This document shows positions 40,501 to 53,600 of a DNA stretch of 64,000 bases, piece by piece; position 1 is the stretch's first letter, and each line of letters opens with the position of its first letter. The stretch spans positions 3,906,001-3,970,000 of the forward strand of contig JANCRA010000012.1 in NCBI GenBank assembly GCA_024362935.1, given 5' to 3'. Below the pieces are notes generated by a model that was given only the letters and a program-made list of their open reading frames with translations, was not told where the DNA came from and did not search any database. Position numbers and translations under genes: made by a program. Origin of the DNA: Setophaga petechia. Its lineage: Eukaryota; Chordata; Aves; Passeriformes; Parulidae.

Positions 40501-42596
40501 TTTTCACTTATTAATCTCCAAAAAGTATTCTTAATCCTAGATAATTTAGCATGAATTTCCAAAATTTGATTTCAATACTCTAGGTATTTGCAACTTACTA
40601 TAGCAACTGTTAAAGCTGATGGATGAATAAATAAAGTCTTGCACCTGTGCGCAGGAGTGGCTGTACAGCCTCCTGTGAGTGACTATGGGTCTTGACTGTA
40701 CATGAGCAGTAACTTCTTTTTCTCATTTTTTGTTCTTCTTATAGTTTGGATGGGTTCAGATCAGCAATAAAAAAAAATGTTAGTTACATATTGAGCGACT
40801 AATTGCTATGGGCAATCTATTAGCCCATAACTGTAAACTCAAAACTCTTATATTAGGGCTTGAAATATATTTAAGTAATCAATGTCATTAAAAATATTGA
40901 AATTGTCTTTATCATATTTTCAGAAGGTTGCTACTATTTCAACTTTGCATTGAGAAACATGAATGACTTCCCTAGAGAGACTTCAAAGATTAAAAGAAGT
41001 TTTCAAAATGTAAACCCCAAGATAATAACTTCTAAGTGGCAGTGATGACTGCTGCGAGCTATGAGTCTGCATATGGATACTTGAAATTATATCCTACATC
41101 AAAGAAGCTTACATGATGCATTATGGTATTTAATGTTAGAAGGAGATCTCCTCTAGAGCCTTAGAGCTGCTGTAAAGGCAGAAAAGCTCAAAGAAATTTA
41201 CACATTTCAGGGAGAATAAAATGTAGAATGATTTCTTAATGTAGAACATAAATAGCAGAGTCACATTAGTTGTTTTCTGCAGCAGGGAAAATTTGCACTT
41301 TCTTTCTTGTAATACTGATTTTCCAAACTTGCTGAAAGGTAAAGTTAGTATTTGTACCTCCTTCTTGTGAAACTGAGAAGTCCAGCCATCAGGAGTTCCA
41401 ATTTCTTATTTTACCTTTGAAATACACTCTTACATTTCAAAATCAGAGCCTATCTGAAGAAACTTAGGTTGAAGACTTATTCCACAGGCAACAGCTGAAT
41501 TTTATTCATAGACTTTATCTAACTGTTTTTATTTTGACAGCTCATCCCATTTTTCCCATTTGAAGCAGGACACATTATTTTAAATAAAAGTAATGGAGAA
41601 TAAATGGAGTTAAAAGCTTCTGAGCAAAGTTCTGCCCTCAGAGAATTATTAGGTTAGTTCTCCTGAGGAACAAGGTTAAAGAAAAAAGGAAATTTGGCTG
41701 TTCCTCACAGAAACACTATTAAGATCACAATCACAAGCTCTTCTTATGAGAGAGATCAGCTTGACTAAATCTTCTGCTCTTCATTAACCTCGAACACAAA
41801 AAGGAAGCATGAAGAAATTGAAACTAGGTCAGTATATCAGGCACAAGGATAAAAGAACAGTGTAAGTATATATGGACGAAATTAGGAAAACCAAGCTGTG
41901 AAGTGTGGTACAATCAGAAAAGGCCACAAAGAGGAAAAAGAAAACATCTGTAAACACATTACTAGCATGTGGAAAATCTAGTGGAGAGCTGACTCAGTAG
42001 TCAGTGGGAGGAAACTGTAGTCACAGGTGTCACCAGAAGGGCAAGAACAATTTGTGCTGTTCCATTTCGTTGAGGCTGTGGCTGCAGTAAATTTGGAATG
42101 TGCAGCAGTGGTTTAATGATACTGGGGGTTCATAGCACTGTACTCAGATGAGCATGGCAGGAAACGTGTAAAACAATCCCTCTGCTTGTCAGGCCCTTCC
42201 TCCATTCCAGGTCACTGTCCTTCAGCAGGAACAGTGGAACAAGAGAAAAACAGCTTCAGCTGCTTCACTTAATGGTTTGTCATCTTAATGCAAATGACTC
42301 TCCACATCTACTTCTCTGAAGTACTTGGGGTGTGAAGGTAGAGTAAATGCTGGAGTAGCCCTGAGTCCTTACATCTCAGTATTTAATTCTTTTGGAGAGA
42401 CTGCAAATAGTCCTATAAACCATCTTAGATAAACAAGTTGTTTTCTGTTCTCTTTGAGAGCTCAGAGAACGGTATGAGAACTCAAATTACTAGAAAGGGT
42501 AAATATAATGCCTAGTTCAATAAATGGGGAGGCAATGGGGGAGGAGAGGAAAAGAGAGAGACAGAGATAGAGGAGATAGAATAAGAGAAAGACAGA
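37503..42596. other. Intergenic region, fourth part
   Basis: No supported gene. It contains the perfect hairpin at 38736-38766, and a purine-rich GAGA/AGAG stretch at about 42540-42605 adjoins the next CR1 copy. Confidence 0.5.
38736..38766 (+). other. Perfect 13-bp hairpin
   Basis: Left arm GCCTAAGTAAAGC (38736-38748), loop AAACA, right arm GCTTTACTTAGGC (38754-38766), with no mismatch. There is no T run behind it and no nearby gene. Function unknown. Confidence 0.9.
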
Positions 42597-43662
42597 AACA
42601 GAGAATTATGGACCAACCAGCTCAAGTTCCTGGAAAAACACAGGGACAAATAATCAAACTGTCTGCAAGCACCTTGAAGATGACAAATGAGATGAACAAT
42701 AGCCAACAGGGATTTGTCAAGTACAAATTGTGTCAAATCAATCTAATTTTCTTCTATGAGAAAGGAACAGATTTTGTAGAGAGAAGGAAAGCAGAAGATG
42801 TAATATATCTTGACTCTAATGTAGCTTTTGATTCTCATGCAGCATTCTCATTAACAAGTTAGGGAAATCAGGACTGGAGGCAAATTCTATAGACTGGTAA
42901 CGACAACTTTAGTTGACATTAATCTACAGTCTAAGAGGAAAATACACCTATTGAACTGGGATATTTGGAAGGGTCTCCCTCATCCAGAAATGTTTGCTAT
43001 CTCCAATTCTATATGCACTAATACAAGGTAGAACTATTAACTGCCAAATAATACTTGTGGAACAGGTGCTGTAGTGCTGCCTCCTTAAGGAAAGACTCAG
43101 GTAGATGGATCAAAAACTGAACACAAGTTAGCAAGAGTGTGCTATTGTAAAAACCTCAGGTTTCATGCTGGGATTTAAAAGCAGGAGTAGAGGCTGCAAA
43201 ACATGAATTAGTCTTTCCACCATAACTAGCCCTGTCTAGAGGCAGTTGGATTAATATAGCTGGTCTGAGGTACTTGAAGTGGATTTGTGGCAGGTTCAGA
43301 GGTGAGCAGCAGGGTTCACTACAAGGTATAGCCTGCCAGGGAACACTGGAGGAAACAGAATTGCTCAAAAAGGCTCAGGGGGATGGGTTTATAATCCTCA
43401 AATATCAAAAGTTGTTGAAAAGTAAAAATAAATAAATTTTTCTTCTTGTCCAGTGTTGAGAAAATTTTAGGTAATGGGTTTGCAGCAGTACAAATGTAAT
43501 ACAGGCCCTGGGAAGAAGCTCAGTCTCAGGGACAGCTAACTGCTGTAGTAGATTGTGAGGGAGGATGCACAATCACCCTCACTTGTAAGAATGTCAGCAG
43601 TGACGCAGTTTACTGGGTCCCACCTTGGACTAGATGACCTCTGAATGTCCTTTCCACATCTC
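42597..43662 (+). mobile_element. Ancient CR1-type LINE, RT-to-3'-end portion
   Basis: Ordered matches to amniote CR1: start of RT near 42600; GGATTTGTCAAGTACAAATTG (42710-42730); the RT motif A region reading YLDSNVAFD with its Asp codon at 42812-42814; GATCAAAAACTGAACACAAG (~43108-43127); GGTAATGGGTTTGCAGCAG (~43471); and a tail CCTTGGACTAGATGACCTCT (43624-43643). Indels break the frame after motif A. It is far more diverged than the 54.5 kb copy. Confidence 0.75.
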
Positions 43663-43884
43663 TTTCTTCATGAGGAGAGTACATCTGAAGTGGGGCTGAG
43701 AGCCAAAACAAATCAGGGGGAAGCCGAACAAGAGATGTAGGGAGGTTTCACTATGTTAGAAGTTTCTGTAAAAGAACAGAATGGAGAAATCATACTATGG
43801 GCTGGGATAAATATGGACAGTATGCACTGACAATGACAGGGAATTACAGACCAAAATTTTCAGTAAATCTTTTTCTTATATAAA
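43663..43884. other. Intergenic, nothing recognised
   Basis: Spacer between the CR1 remnant and the AT-rich satellite-like tract. Confidence 0.4.
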
Positions 43885-44015
43885 AATAATATAAATATTA
43901 TGTATATATATATATATATTATTTATATAATATTATATATATATATATTATGTACATATATAATATGCATATACATATTATATATGTATGTATATATATA
44001 TAAATATATATATAC

Positions 44016-44056
<41 letters not shown>
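43885..44056. repeat. TA-rich compound microsatellite
   Basis: About 170 bp made almost only of TA, TATG, TACA and ATTA units, ending in a near-pure TA run. Apparent Tyr/Ile open frames come from this tract. Confidence 0.95.
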
Positions 44057-44060
<4 letters not shown>

Positions 44061-45444
44061 AGGTATCTCTATAGACATATTAAAAATAATCTGAAGGCCA
44101 TACATTTAAATTCTGTATTGCTATATGCTGATAAATTAGAAAAAAATTCTTTATGCAATGCACTTTTTATTATTTATATATGTAATACATTTTATATATT
44201 TTTTTTGTTTTTAATTTAGTTTTTATAACAATGGTTGTACCAGTCAAAACCATGAAGAGACAGCTAGGAAAACCTTTTTTCTCAGGTGTGTGATTGTAAG
44301 ACCCTTTGAATTTAGTAATAATTGATGTAAAATTTAGGAAGAACATTCTATAAAATAGGGGTTTTTTGCATTTCGTTTAGCACCATTTTTAATTTTGAAT
44401 ATTGTCTTTTTGTTTTTAAAGAAATAATACTATTTCATTGTTAAAAATTAGATTTTAAGTCTTTATACCAATTTTTTAAAAAGTGATTGAAGTGTCTGGA
44501 TATATGTGATTGTACTGTCTGGTGTTTAGACACTTTAGTAGAATCTATTTCTGAACAGCATTAATTCCTTAGATTTTTAATGATTGGAGCCAAGATGCTG
44601 CTATCTCCATAAGGTCACCACCTTAGACACTAAGACATTAACTTCAGATGTAAAACTCTGTTAAAAAGGCTGTCCAAAACCATGTTTTGATAATTTTTAT
44701 TGCTGGTCTAAGAAACATCTCAGTTTTCAAGGTTATAGTACTTTTCATTTGTAATAATTCAATCCTGGGACAGAGCTAAAATAATTTCCTCTTGCTGACA
44801 ATCCTATCAGCAGTACCTTTTAACAACTAGTTTATTTAAGATAACAGAAATTTCACTGAACTTTTGCTGACAATGAATATATCTTGTGGTCTATTGTATC
44901 TTTTCCTACCCAGAAAACTGAACTGCAACCAGTAAATATCACATTATATACTAAAATTTTCATTTTTCCTTACTTGTCCTTTTTTAATGTAAACTTTTAA
45001 GAGAAATCCAAGGGTGGACGTGCTAAAACTGCACATTTCTGGAGGACATTGGAAATAGGTTTTGGATTTAAACTTCCTCATCTCTCCACTGAAAGTAAAT
45101 TTATAGGTGACACTTCTTTAGGTTTTCCCCTTTCCCAGAAGATAACCTTCAAATTTCATATTCAGATACAACCTGTACATTGAAATGCTGGGAAGATGCA
45201 AATTGCTTTAACATCAGCCATACAGATTTAGTACTCTGAGAATTTGGTTATTTGGTTGGGTGGGAAAAGCTGAAGATACAACTTATTTGTGAGGTCACTC
45301 AGGTGCTGTGTGCTGGAAAGGGGAACAGATACCAAAGGAAGCATTTTAACATGTTTTACAATATTGACCAGTCCTAATGTTTTGTAGTAGACTATGTCCT
45401 GCCATGGAATCTTGAAAGGTGTAATTTTCCTGCTTGGCAGTAAC
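44057..45444. other. Intergenic, nothing recognised
   Basis: AT-rich DNA without gene or repeat signals that I can name. Confidence 0.5.
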
Positions 45445-45525
45445 GCTGACTCACTGAGTTGTTCTAAACAAGTCATTGAAGCTTCTTTGACACTCAGTTT
45501 TTCTATCTGTAAGACAAAGGTTGTG
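45445..45525 (+). mobile_element. Probable ancient MIR-type SINE remnant
   Basis: GACTCACTGAGTTGTTCTA, AACAAGTCATTGAAGCTTC, CACTCAGTTTTTCTATCTGT and AAGACAAAGG occur in the order of the MIR core, including its characteristic CTCAGTTT...ATCTGTAA phrase. The tRNA-like head and the LINE-like tail are not recognisable. Confidence 0.5.
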
Positions 45526-48500
45526 GTGTCTTGTAACAGAGATGGAGAGGAATGGAGTAATGAGAGCACTCCATCAGCAGAAATGGTGTTAGTATTAATT
45601 ACCCCACTGACATTATGTACAAACATTGACAGGTACTGTCATCTGTTTTCTAGCACAACTGCAACACTTTTTGGTTTCTCTTCTTTCAAGACTACATCAT
45701 TATAGTCTATGAAAGAAAACATTTAAAGATACTGGTATCATGCCAGGAACACCTGACTGAGCTCTAAAATATTGAAGTTGACAGAGCACAAACTGATGAT
45801 GAAAGACTTCAAACGCATAAACGATAGAATAAATTGCTGACTGTTCTTGTGAAGCTTCCTGCCATTACATTTTTTTTGCTCCTCTTACAAAATAAAATCC
45901 TTTATTCCTACATTTATTTCTCTCCAGGGAAAACAATGAGGCTTGGATTGAAAAATGCATTAAATCCAGTGTGAGGCATTCCAATACAAGATTGCAAATG
46001 CTATGGCCACACTACATCTCTGATTTAGTGTACCAGTCTAGCAACTCAGATTTCACCCTGAATTTTTGACAGACTGACTCTTTTCTGCATCAAGTATTCT
46101 CCATTTTTAAGTATAAATGACATATTACATTTTTTGCCTAATGTAATTCCAAGGCTGGCATATGCCAGCCTTATTTTAGTCTAATTCCTATACTAAGAAG
46201 TGATGCAGTAACATATAAATCTGGTAATTAGCTGATTCTAGTAGATATTTAGCCATGTCACACCAGAGAAGGGTGGTCAGGTCAGGAAAGATTACAGAGA
46301 CATATTAATATTAAATAAAAAGGGGTCAGTTTCTTGCCACATGCATTTTGCCACTGTTTATAATTCACTGAAGACAAATATCACTTCCAAATTTTATTCC
46401 ATTTAGTTACTTATTTAGAATCTCATTTTATCTCTGTTGAGATCAAGTGAATGGAGCATTTTGCCTCAGCAGTGTTCTTTTATTTCTGTTAAGTCACAAG
46501 CATTTCTAATATGTTGAAAAATATGGCCAGAACAGAAGTCATTGGAAGCAGTCTGGAAAGCCCTTGTCTGTCACTAACCCACACTAAGGGGCATCCCAAT
46601 TTGACCTGAAAGTTCTCCAAATGCTTTGTACATGCCTGGGATGACTCTGTGGTAAGCAGCTGTGTTTCTATTTCTTGCCTGCAGCTGATCAGGGTCCAGA
46701 AATGAAGCGGAGTGGCATGCAGGTTCCCAGCTGGGGGCTCCTGAGTTCAAACAGCCCTGGCACACTGACCACAGGAAGGTGTGGCTGCACAGCCAGGCAA
46801 ACCAGGAACACACCAACAGTGCCTGCTGTCTGGTGCAAAACTCAGAAAATAATAAAGTATCAGCTACGAGGGTTATCCCCCTTCCACACAGCAAACGAGT
46901 GCCTCAGGAGGAGTGCAGTGTCAAATGGCAATAGCAACCACTAAGGCTTACAGCACCCTCATGTTAAGGCTTAGAGCATCCCCATGTCCCAGGTAATTTG
47001 TGTTTTGCCATCACAGGATAGGTTCCCCAATGTCCCAGTTTGATGTCTGACTAATCCACCTGTGACATGCTAAGGTAAGTCTTCATATTTTGGTATCTTT
47101 ACGGGAATAATACAATTCTGGATGAAGCTGATAAGAACCAGGACTGGATTAAGGAGTCCATATGTAATGGCAAGTGAAAAGAGATAGAAAATGAACTCTT
47201 AAGTGTTCACTGAGCTTCCTTATGCTCATGCATTCCAGTTATCTAGCCTGAAAGAGAGGCTGAGATATGCAGGATTTTATCTGATTGCTTGCAAGTTTGT
47301 CACCATCTATCCTAAGAACTGAGCCCTAGGGTAAAAAGTTACTTTTTCTGTATATAAAATGAAAAAGAAAACAAGATAAAAACTGGAAGTTTTCTTTGTA
47401 AATATAGATGAAAATATAAGAGAGCAAGGGAGTATACAGTATTTGCTATTGACTGTTTAGGACACAACAAAAATTAAACTGGGAATTATTTAATAGCTGT
47501 GAGACATGCAATAAAATATTTGTCAAACAAAAGTGAATGTCATTTTTATGAAGATATAAATTTTTCCACAATATATCATACTTTGCTAGCTTATTATTTT
47601 GCTTTTGTGAACACATCCGCACAAAAATGATCTTTGTTCTCCTTTGTTAATAATTTTTTATTAAAATTCATCATGAAATACCTAGAGATAGAAACTTTGA
47701 AGATTAAGAGCAGGTTCACTTTAAATAATGTATAAAAATATTTAATAATATTTCTGGTTTATGTATTTACATATTTTTGATATATGAAATTTGTTCAGGT
47801 TTATTATCCAGCAATAAAAGTAAAATAATTCAAAAGAGAGATATGATCTTTCTTTATTGACCTAACAAACAACTTCACACATTGTTCATGGTTGTACCTG
47901 CAGTATAATCTAGGCATAGACAGAGCAGATTTGCTGTTATTGTTGACTCTTGGTAACAATGCAGCCACTGTTGGGGTAGCTCATCCCATTTTCAATTTTG
48001 TGTCACTTCTTCAGAGATTGTTTAAAAAGTCTTCCCAGTTCATAGCTCCTTCATATGCAGATGGTTGTGCAGCCACAGAATGGGCTGCATCTGTTTGGCT
48101 GAATGTGTCCTGGAAAAGAAGGGATGGGGGGAAATAGATATCTATTTTTTCTGCAGTAAAATATTTAATATCCTTTTCTCGTGTGTTGGAAGTGCAGGTG
48201 GTAGCAAGGGGATGGGAATGAGAAGTTGAGCTGATGTGTGGATGAGGCATCCCCACTGCTGAGGCAGACCTGGTGCCACTCTTTCTTTCATTGGAGGTGC
48301 AGCTCCATGAATATGGCCTTTAATGGCATTGCTGAGATTGTGCTGATAGAGGAAATGACCTCTGAAAAAGACTTTCCAAGCACTCCTCCTTTGGTGGGGT
48401 TATTTTGAAATTCCTTTGTTTTAAAAGGTTTAGTTTATAATGCAACTATCTCAGAGCCAAACTATCACCAACACAGACAGGAAAGGCAGAAATCAGCAGG

Positions 48501-50442
48501 TAGGGTCAGTTTTGGGCTGTGCTATTAAGAGAAAAAGTTGATTTGAGTTACATCCAGAAATGCAAACTACAATTAATTTCTCCCCAAACCAGTCTGGCTT
48601 TGTACTTCAAACCTTAAATTCTGGAATCAGGACTTCTTGTGCAAAACAGGTAAAACTGGTTCTTGAACTTTAGTCACACAGGTGATCACTGATATATTCT
48701 AGCACCTGTGCATACCAAGAGTCATTCCTGATTCCACAGTAGGACAAATTGCCCCTAATTATGCATATTTCCCTACAGAAGCTAAAGGGAAAAGCCCATC
48801 TTATAAAGTGATTTGATGCTGAGCTTTATTAAGTACTAAGACTTCCTGACTCTTTCCTAGGCCTGGAAGAAACACAAATGCATGCAAACATGCTGGCACA
48901 GGAGAATGAGCACCATGGAAAGAGGAGACAGGAGAATGGGGTGAAATAATTCAAATAATGCTTTTCTGTGGATCTCCCAGGAGACATTCAGATAATTTTA
49001 GTTTAAGGAGTCTCCAGGTGAGCTCTTTTGGAGATTGTTATTGCCAGTTGATATCCTACTGCTCTTCTAGGGAGCCTCTTGCCACACAGAGCTCAGCTGG
49101 CAGAAAGGACCATGTGCCCAGGCCTCAGCACCATCCTTTGCAGCCCATACCACTTTGAACTGACTCAGATTTAGGCTTGTGCTTGCACACCAGGCTGAGC
49201 TGTGCAGCAGCTGCAGGGGAGATGGTATGTGATGGCTGCTGGCAGGTACAGCCAGCTCAGTGAGACTGGCAGAGAGGCAGGTGGATGGCAGGGTATCAGT
49301 AAGCACCCAAAGAACCCTGGAAATATTTAGATGATTCCATCTGGAGGTGCCTTAATATAACTTAATTTTAGGCCTATTCAACCCTATTAATGATATCTAC
49401 TAATTTCATTAAAGCAGAAAATAAACTGTACACATAATGTTTCTGTCAGCTTAATTTCCCGCCTCATTCCTTTACTTGCTTTCATCAGTACTTAGATTCT
49501 ACTCCTACCGTCTTTCTTTCTGCTAACTGTTCCTCCCTTTTTGCAAATTATTTTTGGATTTATCCAAGAGATTTAACAGATAATACTCATCTTCACATGA
49601 GGTGGGTTTGTAAGTACAAGTGCTCTGAATGTAAAGGGGACAAATACCATGCCAGCCTACACGGCAAGGAAAAAAACCCTACAGAAAATATCTGTGCTTG
49701 CCACGCAAAGATACATGGCTACTTTAAGACAACTGGTTCAGTCAGCATATTTCAGCAGACTTGGGATACGTCAGTTCACTGTTTGCATATTTTATATCAA
49801 GTGACCTGCCAAATGTCAGGAAGAGGTGAACAGGGAATAGAGAAATCAGTCAAGGTGATGGATGAGATGCAGACTTGATTGTTTATTCAAATCATTCCCA
49901 CAACGATTGAGCCTTACTGATTGCAGACATCATTTTGTCACAATCATTAGGAGAGGGCAAAGGTGAAAGGAATTTAATGGCCAAATTAGAGCTATTGAAC
50001 GGTGCCAAATATGACAATATTTTAAAAGTCTGAAGCAGAAGACTTTTATAAGTGACCAGCAACATTAAGAATTCCTTTCTCTAAAATATCAGTTTCTCTG
50101 TTTTGTTTGTTTGTTTGTTCATTTTTCTCTTCAAAGTACATATCATGGCCTTTGTATTCCAGAGAGTTTCTTCAGTAACTCCCAGTTTCCCTCCAGGACC
50201 TTTCCCTTAAAAGAAACACTGATTCTCACCATTCTCTCCCAAACCTCTTTAAATATTTGAACAAATACTTCAAATATGTAATTGCAGCCTCCCCTCTTTC
50301 CTTTTCATGTTGGTCATGATGTGGGTGTGAGGGAAGCAGCAAGGAGCAGGCGGCAGGGCAGGGTGATCCTGCGCTGCACCGGCTCCGGGCTGCCCCGCCT
50401 TCCGAGGGGATGAGGGCTGCACAAAGACTCCAACACGTTTAT
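45526..50442. other. Intergenic region, fifth part
   Basis: No supported gene. It holds the perfect 22-bp palindrome (46151-46172), a TTTG run near 50103-50120, and a GC-rich patch (about 50322-50420) next to the unclassified repeat. An acceptor-like TTTCTTGCCTGCAG at 46670-46683 with AATAAA at 46851 could mark a non-coding exon, but nothing else supports it. Confidence 0.5.
46151..46172. other. Perfect 22-bp palindrome
   Basis: AAGGCTGGCAT (46151-46161) is followed directly by its exact reverse complement (46162-46172), centred on CATATG. Flanking bases do not pair. Confidence 0.95.
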
Positions 50443-50685
50443 ACAAAATCACATCTTTCTTTTCCTTCCTTAAAGACACTGCCATTGTGCTTGGCTTGAA
50501 GAGAGAGGAGAGTGTGAAGGGCACAGGGAATGTGAAAAGACCATTTTTTTTCCAAGTACTCTAAGTTTTGTCCTGTCTTTTTACTCCAGAAACACTGTTG
50601 TTTAGGTCAGCATTGTATTAAGCATGTTGATATATCTCTTGTAGGATGATAACTACATACATTCTTGCAATCCTAATCCAAAAAA
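50443..50685 (+). repeat. Unclassified ~240-bp repeat, copy A (inverted partner at 56454-56686)
   Basis: About nine in ten bases match the reverse complement of copy B, including long exact blocks such as GAAGAGAGAGGAGAGTGTGA and AAACACTGTTGTTTAGGTCA. Copy B lacks an 8-bp piece (TGATATAT) found here. I cannot name the family. Confidence 0.9.
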
Positions 50686-53600
50686 GGGTATACCCCATCA
50701 TCCAAAACAATACAAATCCTGGAAAGTGTTTAAAACACTACTTTCCAGCTTATTTGAAAGAAAATATTGGATTGGTCCACAGACTTTTTTCACAGCATCA
50801 GACTGTACCAGTTCAAAGGTATTGAAATGTCATCTTCTATTAGACATCAATTAAAATAAAATGTTGCTGAGAATAAAAAAAAAAAATTGTCCCTCTATAA
50901 AATTATGGAATAAGTGCAACCTAATTAATTTAGAGGAGATTTAGTCAAGAATTTAAAATATTATAACATGAGAAAGACCTCAAAACATATTAATGAACTT
51001 CTTACTTTAAGATCTCATGGTGAAAAAAATCAAAGAAAATGTTTATGCAGAATAAAAATAAAGTAAGAAAAGAAGGAGAACAATTTTAAACAATTTCTAG
51101 ATATATTCAGAGCCATTGGGAAAGAGACCTATGAGTATGTCAGATTAGATGGTAGACTGAAATATGATTTAAAAAATTGTCTTGTCATAAATAATTTATA
51201 GAAAAATTCCCTTTACATCATCTTTTAAAGTGGCTTGAGTTTATTTTTGATTAAACGTGGACAGTTACTCTCCTGAGTTCACTTTAAAGGTAGGTGTTTA
51301 TTGTGAAGCAGGTTGAATCTGGATTTTGCCACTACTAACTTGGAGTTTCTGTTATGACCCATGAATTCAAAATTTGAAAACAAATGTTTGAACTTATGCC
51401 CTTGTGTATATTCATTGACCAGACAATCACTGGGAGTTGCTGGCTTTGTACAACTGGAAAACAGATGATATAAGGGTCCATAAGCTGGAGCATTTGCAGC
51501 ACAGTTCAGAACTGCTGACATTATCAGGATTTGTCCAGCTTGAGGAGTACTGCATAAAAATCTCACCAGTGATAAAAAACAAATTCAGAATGAAAGATGT
51601 ATGAGAAACATCCTTTATGATGATGAGTGGAAAGCCTTTCTTATGAGAGCAGCAAAAACATTTTGTGCTTTTCATCTTGAACACAGCTAACATGACATGA
51701 TTTCTTTGTATACACTTATGAGGTTTATTGCAAGTGGGTAAAAATTACTAAATTAAATTATTTTTTATAGCAACAGCTGGAAACAATTAATCCAATAGTA
51801 TACTTAGACTTCAAATTAAAGTTTTCTAATTTTCAGAGAAATGAGATTCTATACAATTTTCCGAAGACCTCCTGAATACAAAAGACATTTCTTTAATAAT
51901 ACTGTTTACATAATATATTGCAAAATTTGTTTGCTTAAGTAAATGAGGCACAGAATCTGGGAATCTACTCTTTAATCTCCTTGTTTTCAAGAAAATCCCC
52001 CTTTGATGATGAATGCTATGTTAAAATTGACTGGATTAGACCTTGAAGACCAACTTGAAGTAGTGAAATTCCATATCATCGCCAAAATTGTTAGTAGGAC
52101 AAGTTTTCTGTGGCAGGAAACTCATCTTATAGAATTCCAGAATTTCCCAAAGCAACTAAGATTCAGGAGTAGTGAGATGTATCTTCAGCTTGAGCTTCCT
52201 CCTCTCTCTTCTCTATATCCAGATCTTTATTTTGAACTGGTTCACCAAAAAAAAAAAAAAGTATAATTCAAACTATTCTTTATACAAAATGAAAAATATT
52301 AACCATGTTCCTTATTTACTTCCCCTCTGTGCAGTCTTGAAGGCCTCCAGCTCCTTGCTTGGCTGGTCTTTAAACAGCATATGGTCATGGCTTCAATAAA
52401 TTGTCCTTTATGTGGACAGGAGTGAGATTTATCCAAGCATTAGTTAAGGCTTTTATCTCTGTAATATATAAATTTAACTCCACTTTCTGCTTAAAAATAG
52501 CATTAACATTTTACAGAAAGTGTACAGGTTATTTTCAACTTGGTCTCAAAAATTTTGTTTTGATTGCAATATCAAAAAGCATTGCAGGGACTGAAAAGGC
52601 TCCTGCCGAGTTCCTAGTGATTACTCTCTTCACCAGGTGTGGAAATAAAGAATTAATATGAATACTGAGGGTGAGAAGAGGCTTCCAGACCCCTCATTAT
52701 GACATGTTTTATGAGCTTTTCATTCTCACAGACAATCTTAGAACCAAGATAGAGCTCAGAAAATATTGATTTGCAATGTGTTCAGTAGTGATGGCCAGAA
52801 GTCAAGTTAATACAGAGTCAGGTTTAGCAAGCTAAATCTTGATGAGTACTGAAGAAAAACATTAGCTCTTCATTCCTTGTCTTTTGTTTGGCTAATCAAA
52901 GGCAGAGAAATATTACTCCATTGTGAAGCTTTATTTTGTAAGCCATAGGGGAATATCTAAACATGTCAGCAAGTACCAATAATTGTCTAAATAATACACC
53001 CACTTGTAAATACCACTGCTCCTTTTATTTCACTTATGGAATTCAGCATACTTGGACCTGGACTGTTAACTACTGTATTGAGTTAGGATTAAAGTAAAAA
53101 TCAAAAATATGTTGCTGAACTCTTACTATGTCAGACTCCATTGTGAGAGTCTAAATTGCACTTCATGTACAATTTCAGGAAAATTCAAAGCCAAATAAAT
53201 AGAATGCCATGAGTAAAATAAACAAAGTAATAGTGAAATGAAAATAGCACCTGCAGTAAAAATGACAACAGTTATTTTGTAAAGGCAATTATTTGTGTAT
53301 TTTTATATCATATATCATATGGATGAGAATGGTCTTCCAATGTTCCAGCATAGTATGGAAAACATCCACTGCAGATATTTAGTCATTTCCATTGCAAGCA
53401 TAATTAAAATAGAGACACAAAACTGAGCAAAGAAGTTTCTCTTGAAGTACTCATAAGCTGGCTTTGCCTCTTCACGACCTTACCCAAAGATATATATTTG
53501 AGAGCTTACATGCATTGTACCTGTTCAGCTGTATTTCAGCAACAACAGGATCATATTACAATACAATGACTACAATAAAAGATTAATGACTTCTGAACTG

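Noticed and set aside
43900..44105. Tyr/Ile-rich frames on both strands
   Set aside because: Translation of the TA microsatellite.
46570..46990. Possible terminal exon (acceptor-like CTGCAG at 46683 and AATAAA at 46851)
   Set aside because: There is no partner exon, and both signals are common by chance.
49597..49878. 93-codon frame with Cys/His spacing suggestive of a zinc-binding fold
   Set aside because: The spacing fits no named zinc finger, and the length is within chance for this composition.
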